64,000 bases of DNA from Candidatus Nanoarchaeia archaeon (GTDB taxonomy: Archaea > Nanobdellota > Nanobdellia > Woesearchaeales > JACPBV01). Where the stretch lies: the NCBI GenBank assembly GCA_028279655.1, contig JANQNH010000005.1:80962-144961 (forward strand), given 5' to 3'. The notes under the pieces are model-generated. The model made no database searches and was not told the DNA's origin. It was given only the letters and a program-made list of their open reading frames with translations. This document shows, piece by piece, positions 16,811 to 26,437 of the stretch (the first letter of the stretch is position 1; every line of letters starts with the position of its first letter). The translations under genes and the position numbers were made by a program.

Positions 16811-18307
16811 TTAAAACTTCTTTTCCCTTTTGTCTTTTATCTTATCAAAAAACTTTCCTATCCTTTCTCTATTGAAATAACCTACTATCCCTAATATGAT
16901 CAGTATCATTATCAAAGAAGCATATCTTGGTGTTCTCAATAAAATGCCGCTCCTACCAACAGCCATACCTGTTATCCAGTTTAGGAATTTACGGTAGAGG
17001 GGCATATTGGATTGTATCTCAACATCATCAAAAATATTAGCATTTAAACCCCGGGTCTTCCCTCTGACAGAAAACCCTTGCTCAACATATCTTGGAACCT
17101 CTTTTTCCACAATTGTAGGAACCTCAACTACCTTCTCCACTACCCTCTCTTCCACTGTGCTTTCAGGAACAGTAACTGTATACGTACCAGTTTCTACCTC
17201 CTTGGAAAGGTCTATCTCCAGCGCTTCTCCAACATCCAGCTTTATCTTTTTATTTAACAGGTATTTCTTCCCATCACTCTCCAGGAAGATCGTAGTATCA
17301 TTGTTGTACTTCACATTTCCTATATTCCTTACGATTACCTTATCTCCATCCATCCGGATATCTATCCTTGGATATTCCAATATCGTAACTTTATCTTCTT
17401 TCTCTATATCCCCAAAAACTCCGCTTAGGGTATATTCATAAGGCAAGGTACTTTGGTTAAAGCCAAAATTATACTTCATATTGGATCTGACAGACGTATC
17501 AAATATCACCACTTCGTCCTTGAACATTGTTTTCTTTTTAGACAATTTCACACTAACCTCTTCATCCATAGGATTCCCGCCCTGGTCCAGCAGGTAAGCC
17601 ATGAACTCAAGGGTTCCCTGTGGATAGAAATCATCCCCATTCTTGTAGAGCTCAAACGTAGTTGGGACTGCCTCTACATCAATCACAACCCCTTCTTCCC
17701 CATAGTTGCCATAACTATCACTAACCTCTACAACTATTGTATGCTCCCCTGACTGGATATCTTCATCTAGATCAAATTTATAGCTGAACTCTTTGCCCTT
17801 AAGGTCCATCTCTCCCTTCTTGTTTCCTATCTTGATGGTTATTCTTCCACTCTCTATCTCCCTCCCTCTTTTTCCTGCACTTCCCTCAATCCTTATCTCA
17901 TCCCCAGGAAGCACATCCTCTTTGTCCACACTAAAAGAGAGATCCAACAAGCTTGTAACAGTAAAATCATCCGATGTTGCACCATCCAGATTATCACCCT
18001 CCAAAGATTCAAGATTGATCCTTATATTGCATAAACCTTCTGTAAATGCCCTTATCTCAGGCACATCAACAGTCTGCTCAACACCACTCTCAAGCTCAAG
18101 CGGAACTGTATAATAAGAGACCTCCCTTTCAGTGCACTTCATGGTTAACCTGATCAGGCCATCCATATTATCTTCAGGGATAACCTTTACAGAGAAACTT
18201 ATATCATCTCCAAGATTATAGGTATCCTCAAGTCCATCCAGGATATCGATAGAAGCAGAACTAAAAGGCAAGAACATCAAAAAAACAAACAGAACAGAAA
18301 TTCTCAT
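16811..18307 (-). CDS. Cell-surface protein with Ig-like domains and C-terminal anchor
   Basis: A 498-residue protein with a signal peptide (ISVLFVFLMFLPFSSA) and several β-sandwich-like units of the CARDB/Ig type, visible as repeated YxxGDxI...FSV and PGDEIRIEGSAG patterns. A repeated VVEVP/VEKEVP linker near residues 390-410 is followed by a membrane anchor (SLIMILIILGIVGYF) and a basic tail. The layout suggests an S-layer-associated or adhesion protein. The start overlaps the stop of the winged-helix gene by four bases, so they share an operon. Confidence 0.7.
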   Translation of the reverse strand: MRISVLFVFLMFLPFSSASIDILDGLEDTYNLGDDISFSVKVIPEDNMDGLIRLTMKCTEREVSYYTVPLELESGVEQTVDVPEIRAFTEGLCNIRINLESLEGDNLDGATSDDFTVTSLLDLSFSVDKEDVLPGDEIRIEGSAGKRGREIESGRITIKIGNKKGEMDLKGKEFSYKFDLDEDIQSGEHTIVVEVSDSYGNYGEEGVVIDVEAVPTTFELYKNGDDFYPQGTLEFMAYLLDQGGNPMDEEVSVKLSKKKTMFKDEVVIFDTSVRSNMKYNFGFNQSTLPYEYTLSGVFGDIEKEDKVTILEYPRIDIRMDGDKVIVRNIGNVKYNNDTTIFLESDGKKYLLNKKIKLDVGEALEIDLSKEVETGTYTVTVPESTVEERVVEKVVEVPTIVEKEVPRYVEQGFSVRGKTRGLNANIFDDVEIQSNMPLYRKFLNWITGMAVGRSGILLRTPRYASLIMILIILGIVGYFNRERIGKFFDKIKDKREKKF

Positions 18308-18714
18308 AGGTTTAACCTCCGGTCTATATCATCCGCCACCTCTTTAAGGTCTGAACAAGCCCGCTCTATATCCTTCTCTATCTCCTCTACCAGTGCCCTT
18401 AGGTTATCTACCCTTAATAAATATTTCTTTTTTCCAGGAACTACAATCCCTGCCTCTATCAGCTTATTTATATGATGTATTACCGTACCTCTGGTCAATC
18501 CCAGCTTAACTGCAAGGTCATCCGAACTTAAGGGCTCCTTCCTTTTGGCTGATTTCAAAAGCTCAATAAATACCCTGAAGCACGACTTATCCCTGTCTCT
18601 AAGATTAAACAATCCCAGCGATTGTCCAAACCACTGAAGCTCTTCATTTACAGTCCTCTCATGAGGCTTTCTTGATGTTACTATAGTGACCTTATGTTGG
18701 TATACTCTTATCAT
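18304..18714 (-). CDS. Winged-helix transcription regulator
   Basis: A 136-residue regulator with an ArsR/MarR-like winged helix (SSDDLAVKLGLTRGTVIHHINKLIEAGIVVPGKKKYLLRV, about residues 62-102) and a C-terminal α-helix (VEEIEKDIERACSDLKEVADDI) likely for dimerisation. It is divergent from grpE across a 134-bp promoter region with TATA-like boxes on both sides, so it could control its own operon with the surface protein and possibly the grpE operon. The latter is inference. Confidence 0.75.
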   Translation of the reverse strand: MIRVYQHKVTIVTSRKPHERTVNEELQWFGQSLGLFNLRDRDKSCFRVFIELLKSAKRKEPLSSDDLAVKLGLTRGTVIHHINKLIEAGIVVPGKKKYLLRVDNLRALVEEIEKDIERACSDLKEVADDIDRRLNL

Positions 18715-18848
18715 ATAGAAAATAATCTCCTCGAAATATATAAATCTTTTGGTGATATATATACTAAAGAATATAAATCTTTAAATATAAGTTAATGTTA
18801 ACTTAATTTCGTTGACTTTAAATCAACAAAATCAAAGAGAAAACAAAA

Positions 18849-19340
18849 ATGAACAAAGAAAAACCAAAACAAACTACTCCAAAGATAGATCCAAAAGATA
18901 AGAAGATAGCGGAACTTACAGACTCCTTGCAGAGATTGCAGGCAGAATTCGAAAACTACAAAAAATTTGTTGAAAGATCAAGTCATGATCTTAGAAAGTA
19001 CGCTGCTGCTGACCTTATCGAACAATTGCTCCCAATCCTTGATTCCTTTGAACTTGCCTTAAAACAGACAAAAGATAAGGAGAAGCTATGTAAGGGTATA
19101 GAGCTGATATATTCCCAATTCCATTCCCTTCTGGAAAAACAGGGGTTAAAGAAGATTGATGCAAAAGGCAAGCTTGACCCTCATCTCCATGAAGTATTGC
19201 TTAAGGAAGAATCAGACAAAGAAGAGGACACAATTATAGAAGAGCTCCAGAAAGGATATATGTTGGGGGATAAGGTAATCAGACATACAAAAGTAAAAGT
19301 TAGCAAGAATGAAGATAACCAAGCAAACACCTCCAAGTGA
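18849..19340 (+). CDS. grpE: GrpE nucleotide exchange factor
   Basis: A 163-residue co-chaperone that drives ADP release from DnaK. A long N-terminal coiled coil (KKIAELTDSLQRLQAEFENYKKFVERSS) and the C-terminal β-wing signature DPHLHEVLL...GYMLGDKVIRHTKVKVSK identify it. It heads the cluster grpE-cysteine cluster-Nudix-DUF3467-dnaK. The upstream region has two TATA-like runs (AATATAAATC near 18770 and TTTAAATATAAG near 18780). The 3' end overlaps the next gene by 32 bp. Confidence 0.95.
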   Translation: MNKEKPKQTTPKIDPKDKKIAELTDSLQRLQAEFENYKKFVERSSHDLRKYAAADLIEQLLPILDSFELALKQTKDKEKLCKGIELIYSQFHSLLEKQGLKKIDAKGKLDPHLHEVLLKEESDKEEDTIIEELQKGYMLGDKVIRHTKVKVSKNEDNQANTSK

Positions 19341-19818
19341 AATACTTGACCTAGGCCACAACTGCAAGCAGTGCGGGCATTGTTGCAGTCTCGGCTCAGG
19401 ATTTTTGGTTGGAGACGATATAAAAAAGATCGCAAGATTCATGAAAATCACAGAAAAAGAGTTAGCAGAGAAGTATCTTGATGAAAAAGAGCTGTTCAAC
19501 ACCAGGTTATCAAGACCAAAGCTGATAACCCAAGGCAAGCCTTACGGCAGATGCATCTTTTTGAAAGACAAGAGATGTTCCATACACCAAGTTAAGCCCT
19601 TTCAATGCAGGGTAGGTAACTGCAACGAAAATGGTGAAGAACTGAGCATATGGTTCACCCTTAATTTTTTGGTTAACACAGAGGATCCAGAGTCAGTAAG
19701 GCAGTACGCAGCTTACCTCAAATCAGGAGGAAAGACAATAGAAGGAGGAAAGCTGGAAGAGCTTATCCCTGATAAAGAAAAGCTGAAGAAGATATTAAGT
19801 TTTGAGGAATTTAAATGA
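19309..19818 (+). CDS. YkgJ-type cysteine-cluster protein
   Basis: A 169-residue protein with the CxxCxxCC signature (CKQCGHCC, residues ~19-26) and a later C...CSIHQVKPFQCRVGNC set. These are the metal-binding cysteines of the YkgJ (Fe-S/zinc-binding) family of unknown biochemical role. It overlaps grpE upstream and the Nudix gene downstream (ATGA), indicating tight cotranscription within the chaperone operon. Confidence 0.85.
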   Translation: MKITKQTPPSEILDLGHNCKQCGHCCSLGSGFLVGDDIKKIARFMKITEKELAEKYLDEKELFNTRLSRPKLITQGKPYGRCIFLKDKRCSIHQVKPFQCRVGNCNENGEELSIWFTLNFLVNTEDPESVRQYAAYLKSGGKTIEGGKLEELIPDKEKLKKILSFEEFK

Positions 19819-20246
19819 AATATGATGTCAAAAAGAAGGTAAGGGCAACAACCGGTGCTGTAATAGTTAAGGATGGTAAGGTTTTACTGATAAAAAGAGG
19901 ACACGAACCTTTTAAAGATTACTGGGCGATCCCTGGAGGGCACATTGACTATGGGGAAACAGCAGAACAGGCAATCATAAGGGAGATAAAGGAGGAGACA
20001 GGATTGACATTTTGCCCTGCTTTTATTGGGTATGTTGATGAACTTTATCCGGATATCAACTGGCACGGTGAAGTTCTTCTTTTCAAGGGGACAGTTACAG
20101 GGCAGGAGATGATAGATAATGAAGAGATAGTAGGCATAGGTTGGTTTGATATTGACGAGGCAATTAAGATGAAATTAGCATTTAATCATGAAAAATCTTT
20201 AGAGAAATATAAAGAGGAGGAAACAAAATGCCAGAAGAAAAAATAA
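19815..20246 (+). CDS. Nudix hydrolase
   Basis: A 143-residue protein with a full Nudix box, G-H-I-D-Y-G-E-T-A-E-Q-A-I-I-R-E-I-K-E-E (residues ~43-62) followed by TGL, which matches GX5EX7REUXEEXGU. It hydrolyses nucleoside diphosphate-linked compounds with Mg2+; ADP-ribose, 8-oxo-dGTP and RNA caps are all possible substrates. It is encoded between the cysteine-cluster and DUF3467 genes, overlapping both. Confidence 0.9.
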   Translation: MKYDVKKKVRATTGAVIVKDGKVLLIKRGHEPFKDYWAIPGGHIDYGETAEQAIIREIKEETGLTFCPAFIGYVDELYPDINWHGEVLLFKGTVTGQEMIDNEEIVGIGWFDIDEAIKMKLAFNHEKSLEKYKEEETKCQKKK

Positions 20247-20587
20247 ACATAAACATCAATGAAGGAGAAGCATTCTATGCACACGAATTAAGTATCAACT
20301 TTAATCCATTGCAGTTTGTCTTTGACTTTAAGAGCGTAACACCAAGGGTGGATCCAAGAAGCAGAGACCGAGCTTCCATAGTACTGAAGCACAACGTAAT
20401 ACTTACAGATCCTTACCATGCAAAAAAGGTACTTGGACTCCTGGGAGACGTAGTTAAGAAATATGAAAAAGAATTCGGAAAGATAGAGAAACCAAAGGCC
20501 TTAGCGGTAGTTGAGAAGAAGAACAGGAATTTTGCAAAGAAATCAAAAGGGGAGGAGAAGATCATAACCCCCAGCTACATCAGTTAA
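20228..20587 (+). CDS. DUF3467 family protein
   Basis: A 119-residue small protein. The EAFYAHELSINFNPLQFVFDFKSVTPRVD segment and VLTDPYHAKKVLGLLGDVVKKYEKEFG helix match the DUF3467 pattern (strands followed by a dimerising helix) seen in archaea and bacteria. Function is unknown. It overlaps the Nudix gene by 19 bp and precedes dnaK. Confidence 0.75.
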   Translation: MPEEKINININEGEAFYAHELSINFNPLQFVFDFKSVTPRVDPRSRDRASIVLKHNVILTDPYHAKKVLGLLGDVVKKYEKEFGKIEKPKALAVVEKKNRNFAKKSKGEEKIITPSYIS

Positions 20588-20601
20588 TCAAGGTAACCAG
20601 A

Positions 20602-20682
20602 AAACCGAAAACATCGGTTTCAAAGTACTACAATATAAAAACAAACAAGGCAAGAGAAATTACTTCGTAATTTCTGGCGCCT
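20602..20682 (+). promoter_or_regulatory. Two-hairpin leader upstream of dnaK
   Basis: The 126-base gap between DUF3467 and dnaK contains AAACCGA-aaaca-TCGGTTT (20602-20620). It also holds AGGC...GCCT (20648-20682) enclosing the perfect hairpin AGAAATTAC-TTC-GTAATTTCT, followed by an AT-rich palindrome before the GGTGA ribosome site. The structure could end the upstream transcript, protect it, or control dnaK translation. Confidence 0.45.
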
Positions 20683-20713
20683 AAAAAATTAAAAATTTTT
20701 GTAGGTGAGAAAA

Positions 20714-22636
20714 ATGACTGAAAAAAAATCAACAAAAAAAGAGAAGATAATTGGAATAGATTTAGGTACGTCAAATAGTGCATGTGCTGTATTGCAGGCA
20801 GGCAAACCTACTATCGTACCTAGCGCTGAAGGCACCACCCAATATGGGAAGGCATTCCCTTCTGTGGTAGCTTTCACAAAGGATGGACAGATGCTGGTTG
20901 GAGAACCTGCTAGAAGACAGGCTGTCTCTAATCCAGAGAGGACCATAACCGCTGCAAAGAGAAAGATGGGTACAGACTTCAAGTATAAGGTCAACGAGAA
21001 GGAATATACCCCTCAGCAGATCTCTGCTTTCTTGCTCCAGAAGATAAAGAAGGATGCAGAGGAGTTCGTAGGAGAGAAGATCTCTAAAGCAGTAATTACA
21101 GTACCAGCATATTTTGATGACGACCAAAGGCAGGCAACAAAGGACGCAGGAACGATTGCAGGCCTAGAGGTGGTAAGGTTGGTGAATGAGCCTACATCAG
21201 CATCAATGGCATACGGTATCGACAAGTCAAAGGAAGACCACAAGATACTTGTCTTTGATTTCGGCGGAGGCACCTTAGACGTAACCATAATGGAGTTCGG
21301 AGAAGGAGTCTTTGAAGTAAAGTCAACGTCAGGAGACACCCAGTTGGGTGGTACAGACATGGACGAGAGCCTGATGAACTATATTGTTGATGATTTCAAG
21401 AAACAGAACAACATCGATCTGAGCGAGGACGACACTGCCATGCAGAGACTGAGGGAAGCAGCAGAAAAGGCAAAGATAGAGCTTAGCACAACCACAGAAA
21501 CAGACATTAACCTTCCGTTCATAACGCAGAAGGATGGAAATCCAGTGCATCTTCAGTTGAAGATAAACAGGGCTAAGCTGGAAGAGCTTGTAGACCCGAT
21601 CATAAAGAAATGCAAGCAGCCTATGGAACAGGCGATCAATGATGCAAAACTAGGCACATCGGATATTGACAAGATCATAATGGTTGGCGGACCCACCAGG
21701 ATGCCTGCAGTGAGAAAATTTGTAGAGGACTTTATTGGAAAGAAAGCAGAGAGGGGTGTAGATCCGATGGAATGTGTTGCACAGGGAGCAGCAATACAGG
21801 CTGGAGTTCTGGCTGGAGAGGTAAAGGACATCTTACTGCTTGATGTAACCCCTTTGACACTGGGGATAGAGACTCTAGGTGGTGTAAGGACAGAGCTTAT
21901 CACTAGAAATACCACAGTTCCTACAAAAAAATCCCAGGTTTTTTCAACAGCTTCTGATAATCAGCCGGCTGTTACTATTAATGTCTTGCAGGGTGAAAGG
22001 CCTATGGCAGGAGACAACAAGTCACTGGGAAGATTCGACCTTGTCGGAATTCCGCCTGCACCAAGAGGAGTACCTCAGATAGAGGTGACCTTTGATATAG
22101 ACGCAAACGGCATAGTCCACGTATCTGCAAAAGACCTAGGCACAGGAAAGGAACAGTCAATAAAGATCACTGCTTCGCAGAAACTGAACGAAGATGAGAT
22201 AGAAAAGATGAAGAAGGATGCTGAGATACACGCAGAGGAAGACAAGAAGAGAAAGGAGAAGGTAGATACCCTGAACGAAGCAGAAAGTCTTGTAACTCAA
22301 TACGAGAAGACCATAAAAGAGATGGGGGATAAGGTTGACAAGAAACAGCTTGAGCCTATTAAGAAAGACATCGAAGGCTTGAAGGAACTGCTCAAGGACA
22401 AGGAAAAGAACTATGAGCAGATAAAGAAGGCTAAAGACGATCTTATCCAGAAATTCCAGAAGGTCTCTGAGGAGATGTACAAGAAAGTAGCAGAAGAGCA
22501 GGCAAAGAAGCAGCAGCAGGCAGGAGGAGCACAGGCAAATGCAGGTGCAGGACCTCAGGCAGGACCAGAGACAAATAAGAAAGATGATAATGTCGTTGAT
22601 GCAGACTATGAGGTAAAAGACGATAAGAAGAAATAA
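20714..22636 (+). CDS. dnaK: Chaperone protein DnaK (Hsp70)
   Basis: A 640-residue Hsp70. The nucleotide-binding domain (1-~385) has phosphate loop [29 protein letters not shown], the connect motif [13 protein letters not shown] [12 protein letters not shown], and adenosine motif [10 protein letters not shown]. The substrate-binding domain includes [14 protein letters not shown] and [14 protein letters not shown], and the tail is Gly/Gln/Ala rich. The ATG at 20714 is preferred over GTG at 20705 because GGTGA lies five bases upstream. Archaeal Hsp70 genes are regarded as acquired from bacteria, and grpE and dnaJ flank it. Confidence 0.98.
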   Translation: MTEKKSTKKEKIIGIDLGTSNSACAVLQAGKPTIVPSAEGTTQYGKAFPSVVAFTKDGQMLVGEPARRQAVSNPERTITAAKRKMGTDFKYKVNEKEYTPQQISAFLLQKIKKDAEEFVGEKISKAVITVPAYFDDDQRQATKDAGTIAGLEVVRLVNEPTSASMAYGIDKSKEDHKILVFDFGGGTLDVTIMEFGEGVFEVKSTSGDTQLGGTDMDESLMNYIVDDFKKQNNIDLSEDDTAMQRLREAAEKAKIELSTTTETDINLPFITQKDGNPVHLQLKINRAKLEELVDPIIKKCKQPMEQAINDAKLGTSDIDKIIMVGGPTRMPAVRKFVEDFIGKKAERGVDPMECVAQGAAIQAGVLAGEVKDILLLDVTPLTLGIETLGGVRTELITRNTTVPTKKSQVFSTASDNQPAVTINVLQGERPMAGDNKSLGRFDLVGIPPAPRGVPQIEVTFDIDANGIVHVSAKDLGTGKEQSIKITASQKLNEDEIEKMKKDAEIHAEEDKKRKEKVDTLNEAESLVTQYEKTIKEMGDKVDKKQLEPIKKDIEGLKELLKDKEKNYEQIKKAKDDLIQKFQKVSEEMYKKVAEEQAKKQQQAGGAQANAGAGPQAGPETNKKDDNVVDADYEVKDDKKK

Positions 22637-22663
22637 TTTTTTTATTTTTATATTTTAGACTAA

Positions 22664-23194
22664 ATGAAAATCCTGGCAATAAACGGAAGCCCTAGAAAAG
22701 GGAATAATGACTTTATTCTAGATAACATCCTATCCTATGCCCAAAAGAAGGGGGCAGAGACCTCTATGATAACCTTGAGAAACCTGAATATCAAGTTCTG
22801 CAGCGGAGGGGACTACTGCTGCCCTAAGACCGGAAAGTGCGTGGTAAACGACGATATGAAGGATATATATGGAAAGCTAGATGAGTCAGATATAATCATA
22901 TTGGCATCTCCTTCTTATTTCAGCAATGTAAGTGCTATGATGAAGAACTTTATGGACAGGTGCAACCCTTACTATTTCAATAAGAAGCTGAAGGGGAAGA
23001 AGGGATTTTTGATAGGTACAGGAGGTAAGGAGAAATCAATAAGGGAGATGCTAGAGATAATGGGGAACTTTCTTAGTATCCTTGAGATAGAGCATATAGG
23101 GTCTTATTGTGCTGTAGCAGACAAGAAAGGGGACATAGAGAAAAATCAAAAGGTTATTAAAGAACTGAAGGATATTGGGGATAAGCTAAAATGA
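22664..23194 (+). CDS. NADPH-dependent FMN reductase / iron-sulfur flavoprotein
   Basis: A 176-residue flavodoxin-fold protein. The FMN phosphate loop is NGSPRKGNNDFIL (8-20). A cysteine pair region FCSGGDYCCPKTGKC (45-59) resembles the iron-sulfur cluster site of archaeal iron-sulfur flavoproteins, although its spacing is not fully canonical. LASPSYFSNVSAMMKNFMDR is the FMN isoalloxazine contact typical of the family. Expected role: electron transfer from NAD(P)H or ferredoxin to small acceptors. It overlaps the methyltransferase gene (ATGA). Confidence 0.8.
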   Translation: MKILAINGSPRKGNNDFILDNILSYAQKKGAETSMITLRNLNIKFCSGGDYCCPKTGKCVVNDDMKDIYGKLDESDIIILASPSYFSNVSAMMKNFMDRCNPYYFNKKLKGKKGFLIGTGGKEKSIREMLEIMGNFLSILEIEHIGSYCAVADKKGDIEKNQKVIKELKDIGDKLK

Positions 23195-23970
23195 AAAGAA
23201 AGAGTAAACCTAAAGAGAAGCTGCCTTTTATGAGCTATGACCCTGAGACAAGGATACTTATCTACAAAAAGAAGATACCGAACAGGTGGCTGTCAATATA
23301 TAAAACCCCGAAGAAACATGAAGAGATAATCAGATATGAAGATCCAAAAAATAAGATTATAAAGGAGTATAAGAAGATAGTCAATTTTAAAGGAAAGATA
23401 ATTTTGGATGCTGGTTGCGGTACAGGCAGACAGACCTTTCAATACGCAAAGATTGCAAAAAAAGTATATGCTCTAGACCTTTCAAAAGAGCAGGTAGCTT
23501 TCATAAAAAACAAGATAAAGAAGAATAAAATAAGAAACATAGAACCGTTGTTTGGAAGGATAGAGAAGATACCTCTAAAAAGCAACTCAGTTGATATTGT
23601 TGTGGGAACATTTAGCGTTACTTCTACTATGACAGACAGGAAAAAGGCCATGAAAGAGATATTAAGGGTGCTAAAACCAAAAGGAAAGGTAATCCTTGCA
23701 GATTCCTATCATGAAGGAGAATTTTTAGATATCTGGAGAAAATATTCTGATCCAGATATAGCAGGCGGATGCTATAACTGTTATATACAGACAAAAGAGA
23801 TGCATAAGTTCAAGACAAAGATAATCAACACAGAGTGGGTTTTTCCAACAGTAAAGAAAGCAGCTGATCTATTTGGATATGTGATAGGTGGGGAAACAAG
23901 AAAATATCTTTTAAAGAACAAGAAGAAAAGGATAAAGATGAAGGTATATATTTGCTATGGGGTGAAGTAA
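23191..23970 (+). CDS. Class I SAM-dependent methyltransferase
   Basis: A 259-residue methyltransferase of the UbiE/COQ5-like type. Motif I is ILDAGCGTGRQT (~70-81), the acidic strand end YALDLS, motif II-like IPLKSNSVDIVVGTFSVT, and motif III EILRVLKPKGKVILAD. The ~60-residue basic N-terminal extension is unusual. Substrate unknown. It lies in the dnaK-dnaJ interval and abuts the HD-domain gene. Confidence 0.8.
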   Translation: MKRKSKPKEKLPFMSYDPETRILIYKKKIPNRWLSIYKTPKKHEEIIRYEDPKNKIIKEYKKIVNFKGKIILDAGCGTGRQTFQYAKIAKKVYALDLSKEQVAFIKNKIKKNKIRNIEPLFGRIEKIPLKSNSVDIVVGTFSVTSTMTDRKKAMKEILRVLKPKGKVILADSYHEGEFLDIWRKYSDPDIAGGCYNCYIQTKEMHKFKTKIINTEWVFPTVKKAADLFGYVIGGETRKYLLKNKKKRIKMKVYICYGVK

Positions 23971-23971
23971 G

Positions 23972-24556
23972 ATGACATTACCTATAAATAGAGAGCAGGC
24001 AATTGAACTATTAAAGAGCATGCCTCAGGCAGAGTCAGATATGAATCACTATCTGGAAACCGAAGCAATCATGAGGGCCCTTGCGCAGAAATTTGGAGAG
24101 GACGTGGAATATTGGGGTATGTTAGGATTGCTGCACGATGTTGATTGGCCTTTGACTAAGGATGACTGGACCGACCATTGTACAAAAGCAGTTGATATTT
24201 TGAAGGAAAAAGGGTTTGATGATGAATTTATCGGGCTTGTTCAAAGTCATGGATATGGATATGATGAGATTCCTGCTCTAAAGGATAAAAAAAGGACAAA
24301 AAAGGTCGAGCATGCTTTGATTGCAGCAGAGACACTAACTGGATTGATATTTGCATATGCTTTGATGAGGGGAAGAAAGATTAGTGATATGGAGACCAAG
24401 GGCCTAAAGAAGAAATTCAAGGATAAAGCATTTGCTGCAAACTGCAGAAGAGACTTGATAAGGGAGATTGAGCTTACAGGATTGGAGTTAGGGGAATTTT
24501 TAGAACTATCAATAAATGCAATGAAAGATATTAAGGAAGAACTAGGTTTACAATAA
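23972..24556 (+). CDS. HD-domain phosphohydrolase
   Basis: A 194-residue helical protein with an HD metal site: H27 region ([15 protein letters not shown]), LLHDVDW with the paired His-Asp, [10 protein letters not shown] and [10 protein letters not shown]. The pattern matches the COG2316-like HDIG group of predicted hydrolases. It begins one base after the methyltransferase stop and ends two bases before dnaJ, so all share a transcript. Confidence 0.8.
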   Translation: MTLPINREQAIELLKSMPQAESDMNHYLETEAIMRALAQKFGEDVEYWGMLGLLHDVDWPLTKDDWTDHCTKAVDILKEKGFDDEFIGLVQSHGYGYDEIPALKDKKRTKKVEHALIAAETLTGLIFAYALMRGRKISDMETKGLKKKFKDKAFAANCRRDLIREIELTGLELGEFLELSINAMKDIKEELGLQ

Positions 24557-24558
24557 AA

Positions 24559-25680
24559 ATGGCTAAAGATTATTATAAAATACTAGGAGTTGACAAGAAT
24601 TCAACTAAAGAGGAGATCAAGAAAGCTTACAAGAAGCTTGCAAGGAAATATCATCCTGATGTAAACAAGGATAGTGGTGCTGCAGAAAAGTTTAAGGAGA
24701 TTAACGAGGCTGCACAGGTCCTTGGGGATGACACTAAAAGGCAGCAGTATGATCAGTTTGGAGATGCAGATGCATTCAAGCAGGCATCAGGCTTCAGAGG
24801 TTTTAATGCCTCAGACTTTGGAGGCGATTTTGGAAACTTTGCAAGCTTTGACTTTGGAGATATATTTGACCAGTTCTTCGGTGGCGGCGGCTCCATATTT
24901 GGTGGTGGCGGCAGGAGAAGAAGGGAGCCTTCAAGAGGGGCAGATCTGAGATATGATATGGAGATTACCTTAGAGGAAGCTGCTTTTGGAGTAGAGAAAG
25001 AGATATCTATACCAAGAAACGAGCAATGTCCTGAGTGTAAGGGATTAGGTGCAAAATCTGAAAAGGATATTGAGACCTGTCCAGACTGCAACGGTACAGG
25101 TACTGTAAGAAGGACACAAAGAACACCTTTTGGCATGTTCTCTTCAACATCCACATGCAGAAAATGTCATGGAGAGGGAAAATACATCAAGAAAGAATGC
25201 CCTAACTGCGACGGTACAGGATTGGTGCACGAAAGAAGGAAGATAAAGATAAAGATTCCTAAAGGTTCCGAGGAAGGGACCAACCTAAGGGTAAATGGCG
25301 AAGGAGAAGCAGGACAGAGAGGGGCATCTCAAGGCGACCTGTATATAGTACTCCACATGAAAGAGCACAAGACCTTTGAAAGAAAAGGAGATGATATAAT
25401 AATTAAGGTCAATATTCCTTTTACAACAGCAGCTTTAGGAGATGAGATAGAGATCCCTACCTTAAAGGGTAATGCTAAACTAAAGATACCTGCTGGAACT
25501 CAGACTGGCACCGTATTTAAGATGAGGGATTTAGGAATACCTTATCTTCACGGAGAAGGAAAAGGGGATGAGTTGGTTAAGGTAGAGATTGACGTTCCTA
25601 CAAAACTTAATGCCAAGCAGAAGAAACTGTTGAGGGACTTTGAAAAGACCAACAAGAAAAAGCACTGGTTCTCTAAATAA
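24559..25680 (+). CDS. dnaJ: Chaperone protein DnaJ (Hsp40)
   Basis: A 373-residue type I J-protein. The J-domain has YHPDVNK with the HPD triad (~33-35) and is followed by a long Gly/Phe region ([17 protein letters not shown]... [12 protein letters not shown]). Four zinc-binding CxxCxGxG repeats follow: [24 protein letters not shown] and CPNCDGTG. The C-terminal substrate-binding domains end in KKHWFSK. It stimulates DnaK ATPase and delivers clients, completing the Hsp70 set with grpE and dnaK. Confidence 0.97.
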   Translation: MAKDYYKILGVDKNSTKEEIKKAYKKLARKYHPDVNKDSGAAEKFKEINEAAQVLGDDTKRQQYDQFGDADAFKQASGFRGFNASDFGGDFGNFASFDFGDIFDQFFGGGGSIFGGGGRRRREPSRGADLRYDMEITLEEAAFGVEKEISIPRNEQCPECKGLGAKSEKDIETCPDCNGTGTVRRTQRTPFGMFSSTSTCRKCHGEGKYIKKECPNCDGTGLVHERRKIKIKIPKGSEEGTNLRVNGEGEAGQRGASQGDLYIVLHMKEHKTFERKGDDIIIKVNIPFTTAALGDEIEIPTLKGNAKLKIPAGTQTGTVFKMRDLGIPYLHGEGKGDELVKVEIDVPTKLNAKQKKLLRDFEKTNKKKHWFSK

Positions 25681-25721
25681 AAACCAAACATTATTAAACT
25701 ACCTGCTCTTTTTTTATCTTT

Positions 25722-25949
25722 ATGGAAATAAAAAACAACACACCGGAACTATTGAAGCCAGATCTTAATACTAAACAGCTTCTGCCTGAATTCCAGAACC
25801 TCAATCATTTCTTTGTGGCAGATAATCTTGATCTCACACCCATAAAAGCGATGAAGGAAGCCGAAGACTCCTGGAGAGAGATTGAGAACTTTGAATTCCA
25901 GAAGATGGATATCGATGCTTCTTTTGAGAAGTTGATAAAGAGAGTCTAG
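25722..25949 (+). CDS. Small hypothetical protein
   Basis: A 75-residue acidic protein with no recognised domain. A TATA-like TTTTTTTATC lies just upstream, and it reads separately from dnaJ. Its last four bases overlap the convergent NMNAT gene end. Codon use resembles its neighbours, so it is probably real, but nothing can be said of its role. Confidence 0.45.
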   Translation: MEIKNNTPELLKPDLNTKQLLPEFQNLNHFFVADNLDLTPIKAMKEAEDSWREIENFEFQKMDIDASFEKLIKRV

Positions 25950-26437
25950 ATCTGTTTTATCCTATTTGTTCCGTTTATATTATCTATATAGTCAGAAACT
26001 TCCTTTGGAACAATCTCTTTCCAATCATTGCCTTTTATTATTCTCTTCCTTATCTCAGTAGCGTTTATTTCAGGTATTAGCTCTATCTTCCTTACGTCAA
26101 TGCCCTGCTCCTTGAACAGCTTCTCAGTAAAATCATTTCCAGTATAAACCACATCAAAGATACCAGCCAGATTCTTCACATGACCCACCCACCGTTTATC
26201 ATCATTTATGTCTGGTACAGCCACAATATTGAAATCATGGATATTGTTGGATTTTAAAGCAGAAGAGATCATCTCCTCCCTTTCCTCATAGCTGAATGGA
26301 TTATCTTTCGTACCTGACTCCTGCGAACTACCAATAGCTATAATCACATTACCGCATTCCTTTAGGGCAAGCTTAACATCAGACAGATGTGCGTTATGAA
26401 ACGGCTGGAACCTTCCAATAAATAGGGCTTTCTTCAT
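25946..26437 (-). CDS. nadM: Nicotinamide-nucleotide adenylyltransferase
   Basis: A 163-residue archaeal-type NMNAT. The nucleotidyltransferase motif is FIGRFQPFHNAHL (6-18). IIAIGSSQESGTKDNPFSYEEREEMISSAL carries the substrate-binding block of the archaeal family, and the late motif is INATEIRKRI with the RxxxRxR-like ATP contact. It makes NAD+ (or deamido-NAD+) from NMN/NaMN and ATP. Its ATG overlaps the stop of nadE (ATGA), making a two-gene NAD unit. Confidence 0.93.
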   Translation of the reverse strand: MKKALFIGRFQPFHNAHLSDVKLALKECGNVIIAIGSSQESGTKDNPFSYEEREEMISSALKSNNIHDFNIVAVPDINDDKRWVGHVKNLAGIFDVVYTGNDFTEKLFKEQGIDVRKIELIPEINATEIRKRIIKGNDWKEIVPKEVSDYIDNINGTNRIKQI

